From: Thermoanaerobaculaceae bacterium
GTDB lineage: Bacteria > Acidobacteriota > Thermoanaerobaculia > Thermoanaerobaculales > Thermoanaerobaculaceae
NCBI GenBank assembly: GCA_025456225.1
Contig: JALOLB010000004.1
Location: 1 to 44,262, forward strand
Length of the DNA: 44,262 bases
Reading direction: 5' to 3'
The translations under genes and the position numbers were made by a program. Below the pieces are notes generated by a model, which saw only the letters and a program-made list of their open reading frames with translations, searched no databases and was not told the DNA's origin. Below are positions 15,987 through 23,520 of the stretch, one piece after another (the stretch's first letter is position 1; every line of letters begins with the position of its first letter).

Positions 15987-18056
15987 CTACAGCCTGGCCG
16001 ACAGGCCCACCGACACGGTGCGGCCAGGAGCCGGGAAGCCGTAGTCGGTCTCGTAGTCGAGGTCGCCGATGTTGCGGATCGAGGTCCAGAGCTCGAGGCT
16101 CTTGACGAGGTCGATTCCGAACCGGGCGTTGGTCAGGACGTAGCTGTCCACCTTCTTGGTGGGGTCGGTGGGGTACTTCGCCGACGGCAGGGAGGTGAAG
16201 ACCTCGTCCATGTACGTGCCGTCGAGGTCGAGGCGCGACGAGAACCAGGGCAGCCTCCACTGGATCCCGACGCCGGCCTTGTGCCTGGGGACGTTCAGGA
16301 CCTTGTTGGTGACGTGCCCCTCGCTGAGGTCCCCGGCGTCGTTGAGGGTGAAGTCGCCGCGCAGGGTGAGCGACTGGCTGGCGAGGAGGATCGCCCCCAG
16401 CTCGATGCCGCGCATGCGGATCTCGCCGTAGTTCTGGTAGAGGTTGGTGGGGTCGCCGCTGTTGCGGCTGATGAGGTCCTTCGTGTCGTACCAGAACCCG
16501 GAGAGCTCCACCCGCAGGGTGTCGGCCACCAGGGTGTTGTACCCGACGAGGAAGTTGGTGCTCTGCTCGGGCTCGAGATCGACGTTGCCACCCTTGCTGG
16601 AGTAGAGGTGCTGCAGCAGCGGGAAGCGGCTCTTCTGCGCCACGGATGCGAAGAGACGGCTCTGGGCGGACAGGATGTAGGTGAGCCCTGCCATGGGGTT
16701 CACGAAGCTGTCGGATGGCCTGGGCAGCGGGTCCTGGCGCACGAGGTTGCCGCTCGTGTCGAGGACGTTGCGCTCCGCGTCGGAGACGTCGAACCAGTCG
16801 TAGCTCACGCCGAGGACGGCCTGCACGCGCTCGGAGAGCTTCCACTCGTCCTCGAGGCCCACGGAGCCGGTGTAGGACTGGGTCTCGGCGAAGGGGAGGT
16901 AGGTGTCGTCCCGCTCCTGATGGTTGTCGGTCTTGTAGTTGAGCGACAGCCGCGCGGTGTTTCGGGCGCCGAGAGGCGACTCGAGCAGGACCGTACCACC
17001 CCCCAGGAAGTCCTTGAAGGTGCTGCGCGCCATCTTCTGGGTGTAGGTCTCGTCGCGGTAGGAGTCGTAGTTGTCCTTGTGATCGTGGTAGAAGAGCTTG
17101 CCCTTCATCACGAGCTGCCTGGACAGTCGCTGGCGGAGGTCGACGTCGGCGCCGCGGTCGCGATAGTCCGGCATGCGGGCGAACTGGGAGAACTGGGGCG
17201 TGCTGAGGAACACCTGGACCTGGTCGGTGGCGGGCGGCATGCCCTTGGTCATGTCCAGGTAGTGGAGGTTGACCCAGTAGGCGGAGTCGGCGCTCGCCTC
17301 GTAGCCCACCTTGAACCACGCGTCGTCCTTGTCGACGTCGGAGTTGACGCGGCGGCCCTTGCCCTGCAGCACCGCCTTGGTGGTGCTGCTCGGGCTCTTC
17401 GTGACGATCGTGCCCTCGTAGGGCTCGTAGTCGCCCGAGACGTCCCAGCCGTCCGACTCCATGTGGGTGTAGCTCAACCAGTAGTTGATCTTGCCGACCT
17501 TCTGGCCGTGCGTCACCACGTACTGCCGGAGGCCGTTGTCGCCGGCCTCAATCGTGCCGCCGTAGTGAGGCGTGTCGCCGGCCTTCTTGGTGATGATGTT
17601 GACGACGCCGCCCATGGCGTTGGCGCCGTAGAGGACCGAGGCGGTCGCCTTGGTCACGTCGATGCGGGCGATGTTGTCGGTGGGGATCTGGTTGAGGTCG
17701 AGCTTGCCGTAGTTGGTCTCGTAGTACGGCACGCCGTCGATGAGGACCAGGATCTTCGACTGGTCGAACCCGTGGATCGACACGTTGGGCTCGTTCTTGC
17801 GGCCGGTCGAGACGCGGATGCCGGGTGTCGTCGCGAGCGCTTCCGCCACGGTGCGGGCGTTCTGGGCCTCGATGTCCTCGGCGGTGACCGTCGTGATCAG
17901 CGTGACCTCGGCCTGCGGCGCATCGGCGGTCACCGTGATCTCCGCCATGGAGTAGAGCTCGAACTCCGGCGGGACCGTGGGCTGGGCCTGCTGCGCCAGG
18001 GCGGTGCCAAGGCCGAGCAGGGTCAGGGTGGTGACTGTCAGAATACGGGGGATCAT
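15987..18056 (-). CDS. TonB-dependent outer-membrane receptor
   Basis: A 689-residue protein: signal peptide 1-21 (LTLLGLGTALAQ), TonB-box-like EITVTA (39-44), plug domain about 50-158 (TAEDIEAQNARTVAEALATTPGIRVS, KILVLIDGVPYYE, VLYGANAMGGVVNIITKK), then a 22-strand-type barrel ending GRTVSVGLSARL. The plug is BtuB/CirA-like, but the ligand cannot be read from sequence. Linkage to a molybdopterin-like protein and, divergently, to a tungstate-binding protein suggests Mo or W oxyanion or chelate uptake; cobalamin or iron remain possible. ATG at 18056 is preceded by a TTG two codons upstream (18062) that is better spaced from AAAGGAGG. Confidence 0.92.
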   Translation of the reverse strand: MIPRILTVTTLTLLGLGTALAQQAQPTVPPEFELYSMAEITVTADAPQAEVTLITTVTAEDIEAQNARTVAEALATTPGIRVSTGRKNEPNVSIHGFDQSKILVLIDGVPYYETNYGKLDLNQIPTDNIARIDVTKATASVLYGANAMGGVVNIITKKAGDTPHYGGTIEAGDNGLRQYVVTHGQKVGKINYWLSYTHMESDGWDVSGDYEPYEGTIVTKSPSSTTKAVLQGKGRRVNSDVDKDDAWFKVGYEASADSAYWVNLHYLDMTKGMPPATDQVQVFLSTPQFSQFARMPDYRDRGADVDLRQRLSRQLVMKGKLFYHDHKDNYDSYRDETYTQKMARSTFKDFLGGGTVLLESPLGARNTARLSLNYKTDNHQERDDTYLPFAETQSYTGSVGLEDEWKLSERVQAVLGVSYDWFDVSDAERNVLDTSGNLVRQDPLPRPSDSFVNPMAGLTYILSAQSRLFASVAQKSRFPLLQHLYSSKGGNVDLEPEQSTNFLVGYNTLVADTLRVELSGFWYDTKDLISRNSGDPTNLYQNYGEIRMRGIELGAILLASQSLTLRGDFTLNDAGDLSEGHVTNKVLNVPRHKAGVGIQWRLPWFSSRLDLDGTYMDEVFTSLPSAKYPTDPTKKVDSYVLTNARFGIDLVKSLELWTSIRNIGDLDYETDYGFPAPGRTVSVGLSARL

Positions 18057-18069
18057 GCTCAAGGGGGCC

Positions 18070-18244
18070 TCCTTTCCGAACACGGGAGGCCGGCAGGTCA
18101 CCCCGCCGACCCTCGGCTCGAGCCCTTCTCCCGGGCTTGCGAGCCTCGCCCGCGCCTTCCCTGTGGGATCGACGCGGGTCGGATGGCGCGTGAATCCTAT
18201 CACGAGGCGGTGGGGCGGAGCGCCCCGGCGACCTGGCAACCGGC
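18070..18244 (-). promoter_or_regulatory. Structured 5' leader of the TonB receptor gene (possible riboswitch)
   Basis: The leader can close a long-range helix. In mRNA sense, AGGUCGCC (18227-18234) pairs with GGUGACCU (18095-18102), and GCCGG (18240-18244) pairs with CCGGC (18089-18093). They enclose about 125 bases with local hairpins: GGGGCG-CUC-CGCCCC (18212-18226), CGUGA/UCACG (18189-18204) and AGCCC/GGGCU near 18121-18140. The 3' part, GACCUGCCGGC, resembles the conserved 3' box of cobalamin riboswitches. The rest of the B12 box is not convincing, so another class, or plain secondary structure, is possible. Confidence 0.35.
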
Positions 18245-18287
18245 TGCGAGTGGCCGCGGGTGGCAGCACCTTCCCCGTCTCTCTGCA

Positions 18288-18320
18288 TTGACAGATATTG
18301 GTGTTAGATATAGGTTGTCA
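18288..18320 (+). promoter_or_regulatory. Promoter/operator of the antitoxin operon
   Basis: TTGACA (18288-18293) is a perfect -35 box in a locally AT-rich stretch. TATAGG (18309-18314) or TAGGTT (18311-18316) could be the -10, which would start the transcript almost at the ATG (18323), a near-leaderless message. The stretch is bounded by TGACA (18289-18293) and TGTCA (18316-18320), an inverted repeat that suits autorepression by a ribbon-helix-helix antitoxin. Confidence 0.5.
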
Positions 18321-18322
18321 TC

Positions 18323-18553
18323 ATGAAAGTGATCTCCCTGCACGTGGACGAGGGTGTCTACCGTGGCCTGCAAGGTCGAGCGGCCCGCCTGGGGCGACCC
18401 GTGGCCGACCTGATCCGGGACGCCATGGAGAGCTATGTTCGCCAGGAGGCCGGGTCCGGGTCGTCGGTGCTCGATCTTCTGCCCCACGACTCCGGGAAGC
18501 TGCTGCGCACGTGGTTGCGAACCGAGCTGCAGGACGAGATGAGGTCCTTGTGA
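18323..18553 (+). CDS. Ribbon-helix-helix antitoxin (CopG/VapB-like)
   Basis: A 76-residue protein. MKVISLHVDEGVYRGLQGRA forms the beta strand and first helix of a ribbon-helix-helix fold, and GRPVADLIRDAMESYVRQE the second helix. The C-terminal half (SSVLDLLPHDSGKLLRTWL) should wrap the toxin. It overlaps the PIN gene by 4 bases (GTGA), the usual antitoxin-first order. Confidence 0.82.
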   Translation: MKVISLHVDEGVYRGLQGRAARLGRPVADLIRDAMESYVRQEAGSGSSVLDLLPHDSGKLLRTWLRTELQDEMRSL

Positions 18554-18984
18554 CGCTCGCTCTGGATACAGACGTCCTGGTCAACTGGCTCATGGACGGA
18601 GCACCTTCACATGCTGCCAGCTCGAGGCTGGTGCGGAGGGAGGTGGAGGAGCTGGGAGGAACTCTTGGCCTGGTTCCTCAAGTGATTCACGAGTTTCTCC
18701 ATGTTTGTACCGACCCCCGGCGGTTCGAGAGGCCGATGCCGATGAAGCGCGCGCTCGAGCTGGTAGGCGATCTGTGGGCCGCGCCGGAAGTGGTGCGGAT
18801 CGTGCCCGGGCCCGAGATGCTGCCACGCACGCTGGAGCTGATGCGCAATCTTCGCCTCGGGCGCAAGCGGATCCTCGACACCGCGCTCGCCGCCACAATC
18901 GAGATCGCGGGCGTGCGCCGCCTGGCGACCCTCAATCCTAGGGACTACAAGCTCTTCCCTTTCATCGAAACCGTCGTGCCATGA
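18550..18984 (+). CDS. PIN-domain ribonuclease toxin (VapC-like)
   Basis: A 144-residue protein. The acidic residues expected of a PIN nuclease are present: D6 and D8 in LALDTDVLVNWL, Glu in VIHEFLHVC, and Asp in RILDTALAATIEIAGVRRLATLNPRDYKLF. It probably cleaves RNA when free of its antitoxin. The GTG start overlaps the antitoxin gene, and its own stop overlaps the tupA-like start (ATGA). That coupling is unusual, since toxin-antitoxin pairs normally form separate units. Confidence 0.85.
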   Translation: MTLALDTDVLVNWLMDGAPSHAASSRLVRREVEELGGTLGLVPQVIHEFLHVCTDPRRFERPMPMKRALELVGDLWAAPEVVRIVPGPEMLPRTLELMRNLRLGRKRILDTALAATIEIAGVRRLATLNPRDYKLFPFIETVVP

Positions 18985-19820
18985 AGCGCCGACCTGGTGT
19001 CACAGCCCCGATTGTCTTGAGCCTGCTCGGGCTGACGAGGGCCACAATGGCGGCGGAGCCGGTCACCGTGATCCTGGCCACGACGACCTCGACCCAGGAC
19101 ACGGGCCTGCTGGATGCGCTCGTGCCGGCGTTCGAGAAAGCGCACCCCGAGATCAGGGTCAAGGCGATTGCCGTGGGCACCGGCGAGGCCCTGGCCATGG
19201 GCCGGCGGGGCGATGCCGACGTGCTCGTCGTGCACGCCCGGGCAGCCGAGGACGCGTTCATGGCCGAGAGCCACGGGCTGCTGCGCTACAATTTGATGCA
19301 CAACGACTTCGTACTGGCCGGGCCGCCGTCCGACCCGGCGGGCGTGAGGGGCAGGGGGATCCTGGACGCGCTGAAGGAGATTGCTGTGGCCCGTGCAACC
19401 TTCGTCACCCGGGGCGACGGGTCCGGCACCCACACGAGGGAGCTGGCGCTGTGGAAGCAGGCCGGCGTCGGCGTGCCGACCGGGAGCTGGTACCTCGAGG
19501 CGGGGCAGGGGATGGGCGCCACGGCCCGCATCGCCTCGGAGAAGCAGGCGTACACCCTGATGGACCGGGGGAGCTTCCTGGCGTTGCAGGCGACGCTCGC
19601 CCTCACGGTGGTATCGGAAGGCGGCGAGGAGCTGCTTAACCGGTACGGGGTCATCGTGGTGAGCCCCAGGACGCACCCGGGCGTCCGGGCAGCTCAGGGC
19701 AGGACGCTGGCCGACTGGCTCGTCTCGGCGGAAGGCCAGAAGCTGATCGGCGAGTTCGGGGTGACGCGTTTCGGCAGGGCGCTCTTCGTGCCCGACGCCC
19801 CTCATGCTGGCGCCAGGTAG
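18981..19820 (+). CDS. tupA: Tungstate/molybdate-binding periplasmic protein (TupA-like)
   Basis: A 279-residue protein with a signal peptide to about 25 (LSLLGLTRATMAAE). TupA signatures are present: VILATTTSTQDTGLLDALVPAFEK, VGTGEALAMGRRGDADVLVVH, FVTRGDGSGTHTRELALW and KQAYTLMDRGSFLAL. The STQDTG and RGDGSGTH loops form the oxyanion site in the family. No permease (TupB) or ATPase (TupC) gene follows; instead the next gene encodes the thioredoxin-like selenoprotein candidate, 17 bases on. The partner transporter must be elsewhere, or the protein acts in binding or sensing. Specificity for W over Mo is from family only. Confidence 0.88.
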   Translation: MKRRPGVTAPIVLSLLGLTRATMAAEPVTVILATTTSTQDTGLLDALVPAFEKAHPEIRVKAIAVGTGEALAMGRRGDADVLVVHARAAEDAFMAESHGLLRYNLMHNDFVLAGPPSDPAGVRGRGILDALKEIAVARATFVTRGDGSGTHTRELALWKQAGVGVPTGSWYLEAGQGMGATARIASEKQAYTLMDRGSFLALQATLALTVVSEGGEELLNRYGVIVVSPRTHPGVRAAQGRTLADWLVSAEGQKLIGEFGVTRFGRALFVPDAPHAGAR

Positions 19821-19837
19821 CGAGTAGGATTCTCCCG

Positions 19838-21514
19838 ATGATCCGCACGCTCGTTCGGGCTCTGGTCTGGCTGCTGGCGGCAGCGGTCGGCTCCCTCGGA
19901 TGGGCTCTCGGCGCCCAGCCGCGGGTGACGGTCTTCGAGGGGTTCTATCACCCCGGCTGAGGGGTGTGCGTGGCCGCCGGGTCGGTGGTCAAGCGACTTG
20001 CGAGCGAGTACGCGGGACGGCCGGTCGTGTTTCTCGAGTACTTCGCCAACGCGTCGGTCGGCGACCGGCAGTCGCGCTTCGACGCGGCGTGGGGGCCGAA
20101 CGGGTACGCCGTGCCGATGGTCATGCTTTCGAGCGGGCACAGCGTGACCCAGGGGACCCAGGACTTCTACACGAAGTACAAGGCGATGATCGAGGCAGAG
20201 CTGCCGCGCCCGGCGGTCGTCGAGCTGGAGGCGTGGCAGCAGCAGGTCGGCACCGTGATGCGGGTGTGGGCGAGCCTCCGCAACACCGCCGCCTTCCACC
20301 TGGACGCGGGCAACCAGGCCACGGTCTGGGCGATCATGTGGGACCAGGGCACCACCGGGGTGACCGGGATGTACGTGCGCGCCGCGAAGAAGGTCGCCGT
20401 GTCACCGGGCATTCCCCCGGGAGGACAGGCCGGCTTCACCTTCGACCTGGCGATGCCGACGGGGATCGATCCCTCGAAGCTGCGGACCATCGCGCTGGCC
20501 GAGTACCGGCCGGCCGGCGCCAGCGGGCCGTTCGACATGCTCCAGGCGGTGCGACCCCTGTCCCCGAGCCTGACACTGTCCCCTTCGTCGCTGCAGCTCT
20601 CGCTACCTCAGGGAACCGGGATGGCCGAGGTGCGGCTGGCGGGTCCTCCCGGGCTCGAGTGGTCGGCCGTGTCGCACGTCCCGTGGCTCGAGGTCACCCC
20701 GTCCCAGGGGCCGCTCGCAACTCCGGCGAGGGTCCGCGTCCTGCTCGCGCCCCTGCAGGAAGGAGCGCAGCAGGGCAGCATCACATTCACGGCCACCTCG
20801 CCCGACGGGCTGAGCCTGGCCGCCGAGCTGCCGGTGACGGTCACCCTCGACGACAGCGCGACGGTCCGGGAGCTCCCCGGGGTCGCCAGCCTGGCCGGGC
20901 AGAACCAGACCGCCTGGCGCTCGTCGCTCACGCTCCACAACCCTGTGGCCGAGGCACGACCCGTGCTTCTGGAGATCAGCGCCCGGGACACAGGCGCCGT
21001 CGTTGCGTCCCGCCAGCTCGATCTGACGGCCGGTGAGGTGCGGGAGCTCGCGGACCTGTACGCCGAGCTCGGGGCTCCATCGGGAGCGGGATGCCTGCGG
21101 GTCACCGGCGACGTGCTGGTCTGGGTGCGGACCTTCAACCTGGGCGAGGCCGGCACCTTCGGGCAGGACGTCGTGAGCAGCAGGGAAGGGGAGATCGGGG
21201 CGGGCGAGGAGATGCTCTTCCCGATCTCCACGGCCAGGAACACGGCCTCCGGCTTCCGTTCGAACCTGTTGCTGCTCAACCGGGAGTCGGTCCCCATCAC
21301 GGTGCACCTGACGGTGGGCGCCGTCAGCCTGGATGTCCCGGTGCCGGCCCGGACCTATGTCCAGCTCACCAACGTCGGCCACGAGCTCGGGCTCCCGGCC
21401 GGCACATCCGTCCTCCGGGTCCGCGCCGACGGCCGGTGGTGCGGATCGGTCTCCACCGTGGACCCGACGACCGGCGACCCCACGACGGTGCGCGGCCAGC
21501 GCCCACCCGAGTAG
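19838..21514 (+). CDS. Exported thioredoxin-like protein with in-frame UGA (candidate selenoprotein, Sec41, UxxC) and BACON domain
   Basis: A frame of 558 residues if TGA at 19958-19960 is read as selenocysteine. ATG at 19838 follows AGGA by eight bases and encodes a signal peptide (LVRALVWLLAAAVGSLGWA). The TGA is codon 41 in VFEGFYHPG-TGA-GVC, giving U41-G-V-C44 at the position of a thioredoxin CxxC. Downstream the same frame continues in good coding sequence: thioredoxin-like to about 140 (VVFLEYFANAS, VMLSSG), a BACON-type domain near 265-325 (VPWLEVTPSQG), then two beta domains like those of the convergent gene 21519-22340. A SECIS-like hairpin begins 10 bases after the TGA. The alternative, initiation at GTG 19964, would drop the signal peptide and active site. 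The paralogue at 2265-3299 has Gly at this position. Confidence 0.8.
19958..19991 (+). promoter_or_regulatory. Recoding UGA and bacterial SECIS-like hairpin
   Basis: After UGA (19958-19960) come 10 bases, then UGGCCGCCG (19971-19979), loop GGU (19980-19982), and CGGUGGUCA (19983-19991). This is a nine-bp stem with two G-U pairs and no mismatch. The apical loop starts 19 bases after the UGA and begins with GG, as bacterial SECIS elements require. The GGUC at the tip matches the loop of the E. coli fdhF element, where the upper stem also starts about 11 bases after UGA. Confidence 0.75.
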
Positions 21515-21518
21515 GAGG

Positions 21519-22340
21519 TCAGGGCAGGAGCACCGGAATGGTCATGGGATCTCCGGTCAGGTTGTCGATGACGGAGGCGTACGCCCAGAACTTGCTATAC
21601 GTTGTGGTGACCTCGATGACAGCGTAGGCGGTGTCAAGGTTGCCCGCCCCAACCACGTCGAAGATCCGGTCCACCTGCAACCAACGGTAGGGCTGCACCT
21701 CGACCAGCTTCGGGGTACCGCGGACCGCGCCGGTCTCGTCCACGATCGAGATTCGCACTGTTCCCGCCTTGTCGTTCAGGTTGACGAGGCCGATGTTGGT
21801 ACGAAAGGCGGCGTTCTGCCTGATGCCCGGCAAGAAGCCCCTGGTCCCGTACGGCACCCCGAAGTTGTCGTCGATGGCGGGGTAGTACTGTCCGAACGTC
21901 GCCACGGCGCTGGCCTGGTTGTAGGTGCGTGAGCTCAGGGCCAGCTTGCCGGTGGCGGTGATGTGGACGATCCCCTTTGCGCTGGCGGTCGGGCTTCGCT
22001 GGAAGAGGCTGACCAGCACGTCCGGCCACTGCGTGGTCCCCCCGGGAGGAATTGTCGCCACAGCGCCGATCCCGACGCTGTTGGAGACGTCGTAGTAGGT
22101 GAAGGTGAGGTCGACCTGCTCGGTGGTCGAGGTGTTGACCGCCGACAGGTCGGTGCGCCATGTGGTGCCGCTGGTACCCCCGAGGTGGGCAACCGAGGGC
22201 ACGTAGTAGTAGTGGAACGCTCCCGGCTGCGCGATCGACCCGGCCGCCCACACCGGGAAGGGCCCGAGCAGCCCTCCGAGCATCAACACCACGACCGCAC
22301 ATCCCGGGACACTGGTCCGAGAACTCGTGTGCTGCCTCAT
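21519..22340 (-). CDS. Secreted beta-domain protein of unknown function
   Basis: A 273-residue protein with a signal peptide (CAVVVLMLGGLLGPFPVWAAGS). Two beta-sandwich-like repeats follow: VPSVAHLGGTSGTTWRTDLSAVNTS... and GIRQNAAFRTNIGLVNLNDKAG.... The same pattern (LAGQNQTAWRSSLTLHNPV, ARNTASGFRSNLLLLNRES) forms the C-terminal half of the selenoprotein candidate next door. The genes converge with only four bases between stops. These modules are common in secreted proteins of Acidobacteria-like genomes; their function is unknown. Confidence 0.75.
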   Translation of the reverse strand: MRQHTSSRTSVPGCAVVVLMLGGLLGPFPVWAAGSIAQPGAFHYYYVPSVAHLGGTSGTTWRTDLSAVNTSTTEQVDLTFTYYDVSNSVGIGAVATIPPGGTTQWPDVLVSLFQRSPTASAKGIVHITATGKLALSSRTYNQASAVATFGQYYPAIDDNFGVPYGTRGFLPGIRQNAAFRTNIGLVNLNDKAGTVRISIVDETGAVRGTPKLVEVQPYRWLQVDRIFDVVGAGNLDTAYAVIEVTTTYSKFWAYASVIDNLTGDPMTIPVLLP

Positions 22341-22926
22341 ACTCTCCCCCTTCCGCTTCCAGGCAAGGATGGTCTCCCCGTCGCATCAAAACGGCGGGCC
22401 GTTCGACTGGATTCCCTCGTCTGTCGGGAAGGCCGGAGGGGTTGGCGACCCTGTCTGCTGCCATCGGCAAGGCTTGGCGCCGATGTCACGAGGTCGAGTC
22501 ACGAGTGGCGCCAGGACCGTCCAGAGCGTCGATGTCCAGAAGATCACGGAGCAGGTAACCTACTCCCGGTATGACGACGCGGACGACGACTTCCAGCAGG
22601 CCCAGGGCGAAGCAACTCCGGTCTTCCCCAAGGGCGATGCCTACTCCTGGCTGCAGGCATCGCGCCACGTCTCGCAGCCTTCGAGGTCGGCCCACCTGCC
22701 CGAATGTGGGTCCTCGGCGGCTACCAGCGCGGCATCTCGGGGGTCGGCCGTCGTCGCGCACGGGACCTGGATGCGTTGAAGATTACGAAGGCGCTCAACG
22801 AGCGGTACCCCGCCCGCAGAAGAGGGTTTCGGCCACAGGCGTGATCGGGAGCTTCGGCCGGGTGTGACGCGTCAGAATCGACGCCGGGAGTAGCTCGGAA
22901 GCAGTCCCGCCACCCGCGGCTGGTGG
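22341..22926. other. 586-base spacer without a supportable gene
   Basis: Short frames occur on both strands, for example plus 22483-22779 (VQSVDVQKITEQVTYSRYDDADDDFQQ) and plus 22704-22844 (MWVLGGYQRGISGVG). None has a good ribosome site or a recognisable family. The region looks like decayed sequence plus the promoter of the 21519-22340 gene. Confidence 0.4.
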
Positions 22927-23379
22927 TCAGTGGTGGGGCTTCGCGTCCGCGGCCGCCTGCTTGAGCTTCATGCCGCAGTGGCACGTACCCGGCTTGTCGG
23001 AGAGGTGGTTGCAGGTGCACGACCCGCCGCAGTTGCAGAAGGAGAGGCCGGTGCCTGCCAGGTTGACCCGCTTGAGGTCGTTGCCGCACCCGCACTTCGT
23101 GGGTTCCTTGGGATCGAGCTTGCAGGTGCAACCTTCCTTGCACGTGCACACGAGCGCCTCGTTCCCCTCGACCTTGACCACGTGGCCCCAGACCAACGGC
23201 TTTCCGCAGGAGCATGTGCCCGGCGCGACAGTCGCCGTCTTGCAGGCGCAGGTCGGCCCACACCCGCAGGTGTAGATGACGTCATGGCGGGCCGGCGCCT
23301 GGGCCGTCACGACAATCCCCAGCCCGCCGCACAGGGCGGCTGCCAGGACGACCAACAACAGGGTTCGCGATCTCGTCAT
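22927..23379 (-). CDS. Secreted Cys-rich triple-repeat protein (metallothionein-like)
   Basis: A 150-residue protein. The signal peptide (LLLVVLAAALCGGLGIVVTAQ) is followed by three repeats of about 36-40 residues, each with the spacing CxC-x(2-3)-CxC-x(n)-CxCG-x2-L: CGCGPTCAC...CSCGKPL, CTCKEGCTC...CGCGNDL and CNCGGSCTC...CHCGMKL. That gives 18 Cys in regular pairs, and a His-containing end (KPHH). Such Cys pairing suggests binding of several soft metal ions (Cu, Zn, Cd) outside the cytoplasm. I do not recognise the family. ATG at 23379 has GGGAGGATCCACC upstream. It is divergent from the TPR-barrel gene with a 141-base shared promoter region. Confidence 0.78.
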   Translation of the reverse strand: MTRSRTLLLVVLAAALCGGLGIVVTAQAPARHDVIYTCGCGPTCACKTATVAPGTCSCGKPLVWGHVVKVEGNEALVCTCKEGCTCKLDPKEPTKCGCGNDLKRVNLAGTGLSFCNCGGSCTCNHLSDKPGTCHCGMKLKQAAADAKPHH

Positions 23380-23520
23380 GGTGGATCCTCCCTCTCGAAT
23401 CACAGGTTCACGTTGTGCTTCAAGCCTACCATCTGGCGGTGCGTCGGGCATCCAGGCAAGGCCCGCGTCCCTCGCTGGTCCCGTAGTGCGCGGTCGAGAG
23501 CACCCGAGTAGCATGTCGGG

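Noticed and set aside
18070-18244. Firm call of a cobalamin riboswitch
   Set aside because: Only the GACCUGCCGGC end resembles it. The conserved internal B12 elements are not recognisable by eye.
13170-18326. Plus-strand open frame of 1718 codons
   Set aside because: It is antisense to the sigma-54 activator, the molybdopterin-like protein and the TonB receptor, all of which have clear family motifs. GC-rich coding DNA often leaves the opposite strand open.
19964-21514. Conventional start at GTG 19964 for the thioredoxin-like gene
   Set aside because: It would remove the signal peptide and the first active-site position. No good ribosome site lies before it, while ATG 19838 has one and the frame matches the paralogue on both sides of the TGA.
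22704-22844. Small plus-strand frame beginning MWVLGGYQ, which recalls thiolase N-termini
   Set aside because: Only 46 codons; the similarity stops after a few residues and there is no ribosome site.
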